Source of the DNA: CAZVAN01 sp964625245
Lineage (GTDB): Bacteria; Patescibacteriota; Saccharimonadia; Saccharimonadales; UBA10212
Assembly: GCA_964625245.1 (NCBI GenBank)
Contig: CAZVAN010000026.1
Coordinates: 1-12,596 of the forward strand
Reading direction: 5' to 3'
Length of the DNA stretch: 12,596 bases
The position numbers were made by a program, and so were the translations under genes. Below are positions 1 to 6,722 of this stretch, piece after piece. The first letter of the stretch is position 1. Every line of letters starts with the position of its first letter. Below the pieces are notes generated by a model. The model was not told the DNA's origin. It was given only the letters and a program-made list of their open reading frames with translations, and made no database searches.

Positions 1-63
1 AGTGGCCACGCGGCGATACCTAAAACTCAATAGATAACAAATACAACCTAAATAATTAAAGAG

Positions 64-83
64 GCGACTAGTAACTAGCCGCT
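64..83. other. imperfect hairpin at left edge
   Basis: GGCG-A-CTAG, loop TAA, CTAG-C-CGCT can fold with one A/C mismatch and is followed by GTTT. It could be the weak terminator of a gene lying left of the window. Nothing else is recognisable in positions 1-115, which carry no convincing coding frame. Confidence 0.25.
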
Positions 84-115
84 GTTTGAGTGCCACGAGT
101 ACCACTGTGGATAAC

Positions 116-144
116 TTGTTGCGCCAAGGAGGGTATGCTATTAT
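116..144 (+). promoter_or_regulatory. promoter of the CHAP hydrolase gene
   Basis: -35 TTGTTG (116-121), a 17-bp spacer, then TGC-TATTAT (136-144), an extended -10 with five of six consensus bases. Transcription would begin near 151-153, about 24 bases before the ATG at 176. This is the main reason for rejecting the upstream in-frame TTG at 86, which lies before the promoter. Confidence 0.55.
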
Positions 145-175
145 TAACTCGTTACAAGCAAAAACAAAAAGGCCG

Positions 176-1327
176 ATGTTAAGAAAAAAACTGAAGAACT
201 TGAATATTAGTAGTAGGCTAGCAGTCTCGGCTGTTCTAGCACTGGTTGTAGTTGGCGCCACCATCTACGGCGGCTTTGTAAGGGCCGACCAATTTGACGC
301 TCAGATTAACGATCTCCAACAGCAGAATTCTGGCCTTCAGAGCCAATCGCAAACTCTGGCGGCCACAGCCAAAAGCTATCAAGATGCTATCGACATACTT
401 GAACAACAGATAAACCAACTTCAACAGTCAATCGTATCCAATCAGCAAAAAAGTGACGACCTCCAGGCCCAAATCGTCCAGGCCCAGGCCGACCTAGACC
501 AGCAGAAGAAGGTACTTGGTGAAAATATTAGGACGATGTACCTCGAGGGTCAAATATCAACCCTGGAGGTTTTAGCCAGTAGTAATAATCTTAGTGACTT
601 TGTTAACAAACAGGAATATCGCAACTCTGTTCAAAGCAAGGTTAAAGCTACGCTTGATAAAATCAATGTTCTTAAGGCTCAGCTCCAGGAGCAGCAACAA
701 GCACTTGACGAAGCTATTAAGACTCAGCAACAACAGCAGTCGCAATTGGCTTCGACTGAGAGTCAGCAAACCGGAATGTTGAACTATACCGAAGGTCAAA
801 AAGCAGCTTATGATCAGCAGACTAAAGATAATAATGCTAAGATTGCCGAGCTGCGCCGTCAGCAAATCATCGCTAACTCACGCAATGTCATAGGTGTTAC
901 AACTTACGGTGGCGCCTGCGGTGGCGGTTATCCATCAAATGCGGCTGGACCATACGGCCACTGGGGCTGTAATTTTGCCCAAGATAATACAGTCGATAAC
1001 GGGGGTATGTATAACCGTGAGTGCGTTAGCTACACGGCATGGAGAGTCTATGACAGTGGACGCTATATGCCTAACTGGGGCGGTGTGGGTAATGCTAATC
1101 AATGGCCTGGAAATGCCCAGGCGGCTGGTATTCCAATGGACTATGGTGGAAATGCCCGGGTCGGTGATGTAGCCATCAGTACCGCCGGCACGTGGGGTCA
1201 CGCTATGTATGTTGAATCGGTCAATGGCGACGGCACTGTGACGGTCAGCCAGTACAACCAAGACTTCCAGGGCAACTACTCAGTAAATACTCGCTCCGAG
1301 TCGTCTCTATACTTCATCCACTTCTAA
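176..1327 (+). CDS. exported coiled-coil CHAP-domain peptidoglycan hydrolase (PcsB-like)
   Basis: Predicted cell-wall amidase or endopeptidase that cuts peptidoglycan outside the membrane. From ATG 176 the protein has 383 residues. A basic n-region (MLRKKLKNLN) and a hydrophobic core to about residue 33 form a signal peptide ending near FVRA (37). Residues about 40-235 are Q-rich heptads, a long coiled coil as in PcsB and other FtsEX-regulated hydrolases. Residues about 265-383 are the CHAP domain, with nucleophile Cys283 in RECVSYTAW and His342 in WGHAMYV. Two further cysteines (248 and 265) could form a disulfide. The frame stays open to a TTG at 86, but only the ATG puts the signal peptide at the N-terminus and lies downstream of the promoter. 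The upstream AAGG is only 3 bases from the ATG, so ribosome binding is weak. A role in division or daughter separation is inferred from the family. Confidence 0.85.
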   Translation: MLRKKLKNLNISSRLAVSAVLALVVVGATIYGGFVRADQFDAQINDLQQQNSGLQSQSQTLAATAKSYQDAIDILEQQINQLQQSIVSNQQKSDDLQAQIVQAQADLDQQKKVLGENIRTMYLEGQISTLEVLASSNNLSDFVNKQEYRNSVQSKVKATLDKINVLKAQLQEQQQALDEAIKTQQQQQSQLASTESQQTGMLNYTEGQKAAYDQQTKDNNAKIAELRRQQIIANSRNVIGVTTYGGACGGGYPSNAAGPYGHWGCNFAQDNTVDNGGMYNRECVSYTAWRVYDSGRYMPNWGGVGNANQWPGNAQAAGIPMDYGGNARVGDVAISTAGTWGHAMYVESVNGDGTVTVSQYNQDFQGNYSVNTRSESSLYFIHF

Positions 1328-1340
1328 CTGCCACCCGGGA

Positions 1341-1349
1341 TGATATAAT
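1341..1349 (+). promoter_or_regulatory. extended -10 promoter of the S41 peptidase gene
   Basis: TGATATAAT is a perfect extended -10 (TGn plus TATAAT). The expected -35 position, 1321-1326, reads CTTCTA and is poor. Transcription would start near 1356, about 34 bases before the TTG start. Confidence 0.55.
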
Positions 1350-1389
1350 TTAAAGCATATCCGTTTTGCTAACTAAAAGAAGGCCGTAA

Positions 1390-2670
1390 TTGGAAGAACA
1401 TCTTAGCGGTGTGCATGAAGTGCACCATGACCATAAACATCCGCACCATAGTGATGCGCACAAGGTGCACCATAGCCATAAAAAACCGCATCGCAAGCGG
1501 TATTTTCTAGCTAAAAGTCTATTAGTCTTGGTGCTTCTTGCGCTAGCTTTTGGCGGAGGAGTCTTTTATGGTCAGGGCGGGTTGCACAAGAAGAAAACAG
1601 TGGTGGCCAGTGGTTCTACCGCCCTCGATTACGGCTCAGTTGATGAAGTTTATGGGCTTTTGAAACAAGAGTTTGACGGCCAGTTAAATACCACTAAGTT
1701 GGATGACGGACTAAAGTCCGGCCTGGTAAGTGCCGCCGGCGATCCTTATACCATGTACTTCAATCCCGCTGCCGCCAAAGACTTCAATAACGAACTAGCT
1801 GGCACAATTGTTGGCATCGGCGCTGAACTTGGTACCAGCGGCAGCGATATTGTCATAGTCTCACCAATAGCTGATTCCCCGGCCGATAAGGCCGGCCTTA
1901 AGCCCAAAGACGTTATTGCTGGCATAGACGGCAAAACAACCAGCGGCCTGAGCGTGGACACGGTAGTCAGCAAAATCCGGGGCAACGAAGGCACCCAGGT
2001 AACGCTAACCATCGTCAGAAACGGCGGCAATGCCTTCAATGTCACCATGACCAGAACCAAAATCACTGTACCCAGCGTCAAATGGCAAGAAGACGGGAGC
2101 ATTGGCTACATGAAAATAAATCAATTTACAGACGATACTGATAAGCTCAGCCAGCAGGCCGCTACCGAGTTTAAAAACAAGGGCGTCAAAGCCATAGTGC
2201 TCGATTTGCGGGGTAACCCGGGCGGTTACTTAACAGGAGCAGTCAACGAGTCGAGTTTGTGGCTTGATCCGGGCAAAGTTGTGGTCCAGGAGCGGCGCGG
2301 CAGCAAGGTAATTGATACTCAAACTTCAACTGGCAACAATCCGCTCAAAGGCATCCCCACCATTGTGCTAATAGACGGTGGTAGCGCCAGTGCCAGCGAA
2401 ATTACCGCCGGCGCGTTGCACGATAACGGCGCGGCCACGCTGCTAGGAGAAAAAAGCTTCGGTAAGGGCAGTGTTCAGCAAGTTGAACACCTACTTGATG
2501 GTAGTGAAGTGAAGATAACTATCGCCCACTGGTACACTCCGGATGGCAAGAATATCGACAAGCAAGGAATTACGCCCGATACGATTGTGCCTATTTCTGA
2601 CGCCGACAGCAAAGCCGGTAAAGACCCTCAAAAAGACAAAGCTTACCAGATTTTGCAGTCCAAATTCTAA
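1390..2670 (+). CDS. S41 family C-terminal processing peptidase (CtpA/Prc-like)
   Basis: Serine protease acting outside the membrane on protein C-termini. The TTG start is chosen because AGAAGG (1378-1383) sits 6 bases upstream; 426 residues is normal for the family. A histidine-rich cytoplasmic tail (13 His in the first 34 residues) is followed by a membrane anchor at about 38-60. A PDZ domain covers about 130-215 (SPADKAGLKPKDVI), then the S41 core with DLRGNPGG (272-279). The catalytic triad fits CtpB/Prc spacing: Ser334 in GGSASASEI, Lys359 in SFGKGSVQ (25 residues later) and Gln363. The tail contains a 15-residue tandem repeat (VHHDHKHPH then VHHSHKKPH; 45-bp period from 1420), which suggests metal binding, though this is inference. 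A diverged copy of the last 11 codons lies 146 bp downstream. Substrates are unknown. Confidence 0.92.
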   Translation: MEEHLSGVHEVHHDHKHPHHSDAHKVHHSHKKPHRKRYFLAKSLLVLVLLALAFGGGVFYGQGGLHKKKTVVASGSTALDYGSVDEVYGLLKQEFDGQLNTTKLDDGLKSGLVSAAGDPYTMYFNPAAAKDFNNELAGTIVGIGAELGTSGSDIVIVSPIADSPADKAGLKPKDVIAGIDGKTTSGLSVDTVVSKIRGNEGTQVTLTIVRNGGNAFNVTMTRTKITVPSVKWQEDGSIGYMKINQFTDDTDKLSQQAATEFKNKGVKAIVLDLRGNPGGYLTGAVNESSLWLDPGKVVVQERRGSKVIDTQTSTGNNPLKGIPTIVLIDGGSASASEITAGALHDNGAATLLGEKSFGKGSVQQVEHLLDGSEVKITIAHWYTPDGKNIDKQGITPDTIVPISDADSKAGKDPQKDKAYQILQSKF

Positions 2671-2681
2671 AGAGCATTTAC
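2635..2681 (+). repeat. direct repeat, copy 1: 3' end of the S41 peptidase gene
   Basis: Covers the final codons (DKAYQILQSKF, stop) plus the downstream GAGCATTTAC (2672-2681). It matches 2781-2840 at 24 of 33 bases in the coding part and exactly over the 10 downstream bases. Confidence 0.75.
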
Positions 2682-2728
2682 TTCCCGGAAGATAGCCCGA
2701 GCATCGAATTTATTTAGTGCCCGGCGCA

Positions 2729-2755
2729 ATAAGGAACCGCGGAGGGGTTCCTTAT
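2729..2755. repeat. perfect 10-bp inverted repeat in the peptidase-pyrG gap
   Basis: ATAAGGAACC, a 7-base loop, then GGTTCCTTAT. It lies inside the insert between the two peptidase-end copies. No T-run follows, so it is not a standard intrinsic terminator. It is followed by a purine-rich GCGGAGCGAAAGCGGAGCCGC stretch (2759-2779 region) that can fold only weakly. Confidence 0.6.
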
Positions 2756-2780
2756 AAGGCGGAGCGAAAGCGGAGCCGCA

Positions 2781-2840
2781 GACAAAGCCTACGCTATTTT
2801 GCAAAGCAAAATTCAATAGTCCTCAGTATTGAGCATTTAC
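2781..2840 (+). pseudogene. direct repeat, copy 2: remnant 3' end of an S41 peptidase gene
   Basis: Reads DKAYAILQSKIQ then TAG at 2817-2819, against DKAYQILQSKF in the intact gene, so nine of the first ten residues agree. Codon changes include GCT/GCC, CAG/CAA and TCC/AGC, all silent. The TCC-to-AGC serine switch needs two base changes and implies divergence while still coding. GAGCATTTAC (2831-2840) repeats the sequence downstream of the intact gene. The in-frame sequence just upstream (SGAA) may extend the remnant by a few codons. It has no start and no complete domain. It is best explained as the displaced end of another allele left behind an insertion. Confidence 0.7.
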
Positions 2841-2858
2841 CCCTGTACATGTTAGTAT
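2829..2858 (+). promoter_or_regulatory. pyrG promoter
   Basis: -35 TTGAGC (2829-2834), 18-bp spacer, extended -10 TGT-TAGTAT (2850-2858). Transcription would start near 2865, giving a leader of about 34 bases containing AAAGGGAG before the GTG. The -35 overlaps the duplicated GAGCATTTAC of the peptidase-end remnant. Confidence 0.5.
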
Positions 2859-2898
2859 CTAAGTAGTAAATAACTACCGCGAGGTAAAGGGAGAGTAA

Positions 2899-4518
2899 GT
2901 GCCAGCAAAGGCTACGAGCGGTGCTAAGTATATTTTTGTGACAGGCGGCGTACTATCCGGCGTCGGCAAAGGCATCACCGCCGCTTCTATCGGCACCATT
3001 CTAAAAGCCCGCGGACTTTCCGTAAACATCCAAAAGTGCGACCCATACCTTAACGTTGATGCTGGCACGCTTAACCCAGCAGAACACGGTGAATGCTTTG
3101 TAACCAAAGACGGCGCCGAAACCGACCTCGACGTTGGGCACTACGAACGATTTTTAGACATTGAACTTACTCAAAGCAGCAGCCTGATGTCCGGGCGTAT
3201 TCTGGGTGAGGTTTTGCAGGATGAACGCGACGGTAAATATCTTGGTAAAACCGTCCAGATTATCCCGCACGTTACCAATCATATTCAAAAACGGATCGCC
3301 GAAGCCGGCAAAGGTTTTGATGTTCACATAGCCGAAGTTGGCGGCACGGTTGGTGACTACGAAAGCCTCAGCTTTATAGAAGCCATACGTGAAATGGCCA
3401 TGAAAGTTGGTCCGGAAAACTGCCTGTTCGTGCACGTTGTTTACATACCATATCTGGGTGCCAGCGAAGAGTTTAAAACCAAACCGGCCCAGAACGCTGT
3501 CCGGGAGCTAAGAGGCCTTGGCATCGTACCAGATGTTTTAGTGGCAAGATCTGAAGTTAAACCGCCGCGTTCGGTTCTGTCTAAGCTCAGTCTGTTTAGC
3601 GGCGTAGCAGCCGACTCTATTGTGCTCTTGCCAAACGCCAAAACTATATACGAAGTGCCGCTTTCCATGGAAGAAGCTAATATTGCCGATGTTATTACCC
3701 GGCATCTGAATCTGCGAGCCCATAAACCAGATTTATCTTCTTGGCGCCGGATGGTCAAAAATGCCCTAACTAATTACCGAAAAACCGTCCGTATCGGCAT
3801 CATTGCCAAGTACACCGATAACCAGGATACCTATATGTGCGTCTTTGAAGCCCTTAGGGCGGCAGCTTGGGATAGCCAAGTCAATGTGGATATTGTCTGG
3901 GTTAACGCCGAACATCTGGAGAAGGACCCCAAATACAGACAGATTTTGGATAGTCTGGATGGCATTGTTGTTCCTGGCGGCTTTGGGCCGCGTGGCATCG
4001 AGGGCAAAATTATTGCCGCAACTTACTCTCTAGACAATAAAACCCCTTACTTGGGGCTTTGCTTGGGCTTGCAGGTTGGTTTGATTGCCGGCGCTCGCCG
4101 GGCAGGGCTCGCAAGAGCTAACTCCAGTGAATTTGACCCAAACAGCCCGGATCTAGTAGTTCGGACTATGCCAGACCAGGTCGGAAAAGAGAACACCGGC
4201 GGCACTATGCGCCTCGGGGACTATAAATGTGTGCTAGAGGCCGGTACTAAATCCCGCAAGGCTTACGGCTCAGCCGAAATTGTGGAGCGCCACCGGCACC
4301 GCTACGAGGCCGCCAATACTTACCGCGACAAATATGAGCAATGGGGTCTAAAAGTCAGCGGAACTAGCCCTGACGGGCATCTAGTGGAAATGGTTGAGGC
4401 CATTGACCACCCATACTTCTTGTCAACTCAAGCCCACCCCGAGTTCCGCTCCCGCCCAGACCGCCCGCATCCGCTGTTCGTTGGCCTTATCAAAGCCACT
4501 CTTGCCACCCGACGCTGA
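2899..4518 (+). CDS. pyrG: CTP synthase
   Basis: Converts UTP, ATP and glutamine to CTP, the last step of de novo cytidine nucleotide synthesis, in the cytoplasm. The 539-residue length is usual. The N-terminal synthetase domain shows the P-loop SGVGKGITAAS (20-30), the UTP/CTP-binding segment KCDPYLNVDAGTLNPAEHGE (46-65) and the conserved TQSSSLMSGRI. A C-terminal class I glutamine amidotransferase domain begins near residue 297 and carries GLCLGLQ with nucleophile Cys388 and QAHPEF with His513 and Glu515. All catalytic residues are present, so the enzyme should be active with glutamine. The GTG start has a fair purine-rich site (AAAGGGAG) 6 bases upstream. CPR bacteria usually keep this enzyme even when the rest of pyrimidine synthesis is lost. 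Confidence 0.98.
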   Translation: MPAKATSGAKYIFVTGGVLSGVGKGITAASIGTILKARGLSVNIQKCDPYLNVDAGTLNPAEHGECFVTKDGAETDLDVGHYERFLDIELTQSSSLMSGRILGEVLQDERDGKYLGKTVQIIPHVTNHIQKRIAEAGKGFDVHIAEVGGTVGDYESLSFIEAIREMAMKVGPENCLFVHVVYIPYLGASEEFKTKPAQNAVRELRGLGIVPDVLVARSEVKPPRSVLSKLSLFSGVAADSIVLLPNAKTIYEVPLSMEEANIADVITRHLNLRAHKPDLSSWRRMVKNALTNYRKTVRIGIIAKYTDNQDTYMCVFEALRAAAWDSQVNVDIVWVNAEHLEKDPKYRQILDSLDGIVVPGGFGPRGIEGKIIAATYSLDNKTPYLGLCLGLQVGLIAGARRAGLARANSSEFDPNSPDLVVRTMPDQVGKENTGGTMRLGDYKCVLEAGTKSRKAYGSAEIVERHRHRYEAANTYRDKYEQWGLKVSGTSPDGHLVEMVEAIDHPYFLSTQAHPEFRSRPDRPHPLFVGLIKATLATRR

Positions 4519-4520
4519 GG

Positions 4521-4540
4521 TGTTACTATCTAGATAGTAA
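4521..4540 (+). promoter_or_regulatory. extended -10 promoter inside a perfect 18-bp palindrome
   Basis: TGT-TACTAT (4521-4529) is an extended -10. It is embedded in TTACTATCTAGATAGTAA (4523-4540), a perfect 18-bp palindrome that also spans the expected start of transcription. That is the geometry of a repressor operator for the gene at 4553. A related sequence (17 of 20 bases matching over 2852-2871) sits at the pyrG promoter but is not a perfect palindrome. Confidence 0.5.
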
Positions 4541-4552
4541 ATCAAGACAAAA

Positions 4553-5233
4553 ATGCCAGAAGAATTTCAAGCCAGCGAATTAGATAAAGGCACTCATCCT
4601 ATAGCTGATGAAGGCGCGGGTACTTATGACCATCTTTTCATTGACGAACCAGAAGTGCCCATAGATAAGTCTAGTTGGCCGGAACTAGTCCCTCGGCAGC
4701 AGCGAGCCTTCACTCCGTTCCGGCCCCATAAGAGGGAAACTGAAAAAACTTCTGTCGACAGGCTGATGGAGCGGCTCTTATTGCCATCTCCAGAGTCAAT
4801 GGAGGCTGCCTCTAAGTTAGTAGTGCCACGACTTTATGATTCAGCAGATCCTGTTATTCGTAGGCTTTTAGAGGAACATGCAGGTCAGAGGTTAAGTAGC
4901 AATGATGTATTATTGGCATTTCAAACTAATCAAGTCTTAAGAGAAGAATCGGCACGATATTTGTTATTTAAGGTTTCCGACATAAAAAATATAAATAGGT
5001 TGCCCAGAAGAGTGGCTGTCAACAGCGGTAAGTCAGATAGATTTGGTAATAAGGATATAAGCAACAGCCACGAAATGGCGGTATCCTTAGCACTCAGAGT
5101 TTTAGAAGGATCTTTTAAATATAACTTTAATTCAGAGCCCGTAATTAGAGACGAGACGGGGGAGGTTATAGATGGGCAGCACAGGGCTGCTGCCGAATTT
5201 CTAATTGGTTTACCGCTCGGGACTGTTAACTAA
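4553..5233 (+). CDS. unknown protein with C-terminal ParB/sulfiredoxin-like DGQHR motif
   Basis: A 226-residue soluble protein; I do not recognise a full-length family. Residues 1-75 are acidic and probably disordered; 70-175 look helical. The C-terminal part, EPVIRDETGEVIDGQHRAAA (about 195-214), resembles the strand plus I-DG-HR turn of ParB/Srx-fold domains, which bind nucleotides or cleave DNA. The protein stops about 12 residues after DGQHR, shorter than most such domains, so the fold may be incomplete or the C-terminus worn away. From about 4860 onward codon use is more A/T-rich than in pyrG, suggesting different ancestry. No Shine-Dalgarno site precedes the ATG, and the predicted leader is about 17 bases. 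It converges on rpmA with one base between the stop codons. A palindromic operator-like promoter suggests its expression is controlled. Confidence 0.7.
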   Translation: MPEEFQASELDKGTHPIADEGAGTYDHLFIDEPEVPIDKSSWPELVPRQQRAFTPFRPHKRETEKTSVDRLMERLLLPSPESMEAASKLVVPRLYDSADPVIRRLLEEHAGQRLSSNDVLLAFQTNQVLREESARYLLFKVSDIKNINRLPRRVAVNSGKSDRFGNKDISNSHEMAVSLALRVLEGSFKYNFNSEPVIRDETGEVIDGQHRAAAEFLIGLPLGTVN

Positions 5234-5234
5234 A

Positions 5235-5507
5235 TTACTCAACAGTGACTTCGGTGCGGGGCATAGTGCGGCCGCCGAAGTTCTTAACTTTACGGGATTT
5301 GAATTGAACCACACCGTCACGAGCGGCGTGAATTGTATAATTGCGGCTTAAAAATGTGCCGCTGCCGGATCTTTTAGTCATACCAATTTGGCGCACAATC
5401 ACATCACCGGTCCTAACGGTTTGACCGCCAAAAACCTTAACTCCCAGGCGCTGGCCGGGGCTATCGTGATTGTTTTTGCTGGAACCACCAGCCTTTACAT
5501 GGGACAT
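5235..5507 (-). CDS. rpmA: 50S ribosomal protein L27
   Basis: Ribosomal large-subunit protein whose N-terminal tail reaches the peptidyl-transferase centre. The 90 residues match the family throughout: AGGSSKN near the start, then RLGVKVFGGQ, VIVRQ and a C-terminal DGVVQFKSRK. There is no Firmicutes-type cleavable N-terminal extension. The ATG is one base beyond the stop of the upstream methyltransferase gene, so translation is probably coupled; AGAAG lies 8 bases upstream. In many bacteria rpmA follows rplU; here its partner is an RNA methyltransferase-like gene instead. Confidence 0.96.
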   Translation of the reverse strand: MSHVKAGGSSKNNHDSPGQRLGVKVFGGQTVRTGDVIVRQIGMTKRSGSGTFLSRNYTIHAARDGVVQFKSRKVKNFGGRTMPRTEVTVE

Positions 5508-5508
5508 A

Positions 5509-6690
5509 TTACGACTTCTCTATCCTTATTAACTGCCGAGCCACAACTTGATCTTCTCTAAAGTATACAAGCTGCTCCCGCCGCACGTGCTTTAAATCCA
5601 AATAATTGTACCCCATATCTGTTAAATGGTCAAGAAGGGGCAAATGCTTAAATTGGCCTGAACCTACCTGCCAAGCTGGTACAGCTAAGCAAATGCGCTG
5701 GCCGCTGCTCAGCTGCTCGGCTAAATTAATCAAAAACTTCTTAACAATGGTATTTACGTCTTGAACTATAATTTTCAGGTCGGCAGGCGAGGGGAGTTTG
5801 GTAAGCGGCCGCCCTAGGTAGAGCTCACTGGCAACCGCGTCGTATGGTTGGCTCCATCTATGCGCGACTGCATCGGCAGTTTCTATAGTAGTCACTCTGT
5901 CCAGTCCATATTGGTTCATTATCCAAGCGATATTTTCTTTTGAATAGTCCACCATTCGCGCGTCTAGGTCTGTGCCAATGACGTTAAAGCCCATCAGTAA
6001 GGCTTCCTGCAAAATCACTCCAGTACCGCAGAAAGGATCAAGCACTGTAGAACCAACTGCTGGATTGGTTAAATTAACTATAATTTGGGCGAGTTTGGGC
6101 GGCAACATTCCAACTCTGGCGTCGCGTTTTGGGCGGGCTTGGTCACGGGCGGCATAGGCTTCAATATCCTGAACAAACAATGTTTGGGCCAATATTGTCT
6201 GGTCGCCGTCGCGGATAAGAAGCAGTTCCCATGAGCCGCGGTGAGTAAGTTTATTGTGCAGAACCTGGGCGCTGTTGAGCTCAAGAGTTTTGTTGGGTAC
6301 TATGCGTATTGAACGGCCGGTGGCTTTTATGACCTTCTTAATCTTTAGAATATCCTGGTTGAGTTTCTCTAGCTTCACATCAAGACCATAGACGCTAACT
6401 CCTAACGTAAATTTACCCTCCGGCATGTAGCCCAAATGCTCGGGCACTTTTTCTACCAGGTACTTATACGCCTCGTTCCAACTGTTGCTAGGTAGAATGT
6501 TCAGGACTCTGGCCACCTTAATAGTGCCGCCCAGACGCTTGAAGTTAATGGTCTCGGCCTCAATGTCCAGTGCCGCGGCTACGCCTAGTGGTTTTACGGC
6601 GGCCGCACCATAAAGACTCTCTAGTTCAGCCAACCCCAGTTGTGGTTGACGGCCTAAAATACAAATCGACTTAAAGTTAAACTCACTCAT
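5509..6690 (-). CDS. THUMP/TRM11-like RNA guanine methyltransferase
   Basis: Probable SAM-dependent RNA methyltransferase, resembling TRM11 and archaeal Trm-G10 (N2-guanosine methylation of tRNA position 10), 393 residues. The N-terminal part to about 170 fits an NFLD/THUMP RNA-binding unit. The catalytic part begins with ARDQARPKRDARVGMLPPKLA (191-211), a family signature, then SAM motif I LDPFCGTG (217-224) and GTDLDARM (239-246). The usual catalytic motif IV (D/N-P-P-Y/F) is replaced by ASELYLGRP (287-295), so chemistry on guanine N2 is uncertain; an altered or lost activity is possible. The start ATG has no Shine-Dalgarno site and lies about 4 bases from a predicted transcription start, consistent with leaderless translation. 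It is co-transcribed with rpmA. Confidence 0.8.
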   Translation of the reverse strand: MSEFNFKSICILGRQPQLGLAELESLYGAAAVKPLGVAAALDIEAETINFKRLGGTIKVARVLNILPSNSWNEAYKYLVEKVPEHLGYMPEGKFTLGVSVYGLDVKLEKLNQDILKIKKVIKATGRSIRIVPNKTLELNSAQVLHNKLTHRGSWELLLIRDGDQTILAQTLFVQDIEAYAARDQARPKRDARVGMLPPKLAQIIVNLTNPAVGSTVLDPFCGTGVILQEALLMGFNVIGTDLDARMVDYSKENIAWIMNQYGLDRVTTIETADAVAHRWSQPYDAVASELYLGRPLTKLPSPADLKIIVQDVNTIVKKFLINLAEQLSSGQRICLAVPAWQVGSGQFKHLPLLDHLTDMGYNYLDLKHVRREQLVYFREDQVVARQLIRIEKS

Positions 6691-6700
6691 GACTGTTTAA

Positions 6701-6708
6701 AGTATAAT
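6701..6708. promoter_or_regulatory. overlapping divergent -10 elements
   Basis: On the plus strand TATAAT (6703-6708) serves the membrane-protein gene at 6723. On the minus strand TATACT (6706-6701) serves the methyltransferase gene starting at 6690. The two -10 boxes share four bases inside a 32-bp gap, so the two promoters should compete for polymerase. The minus-strand transcript would start about 3-4 bases before its ATG. AAGGA (6711-6715) is the plus-strand ribosome site, 7 bases from the ATG. Confidence 0.45.
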
Positions 6709-6722
6709 GTAAGGAATCAAAT

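Noticed and set aside
86..175. N-terminal extension of the CHAP gene from a TTG at 86
   Set aside because: It would precede the promoter at 116-144 and put 30 residues in front of a well-formed signal peptide.
135..182. Small leader-peptide ORF of 15 codons overlapping the CHAP start, behind GGAGG
   Set aside because: The GGAGG is only 2 bases from its ATG, and the ATG falls inside the promoter's -10 region, so it is probably not transcribed.
2729..2755. Intrinsic terminator for the S41 peptidase gene
   Set aside because: The stem is perfect but no T-run follows it; kept as an inverted repeat only.
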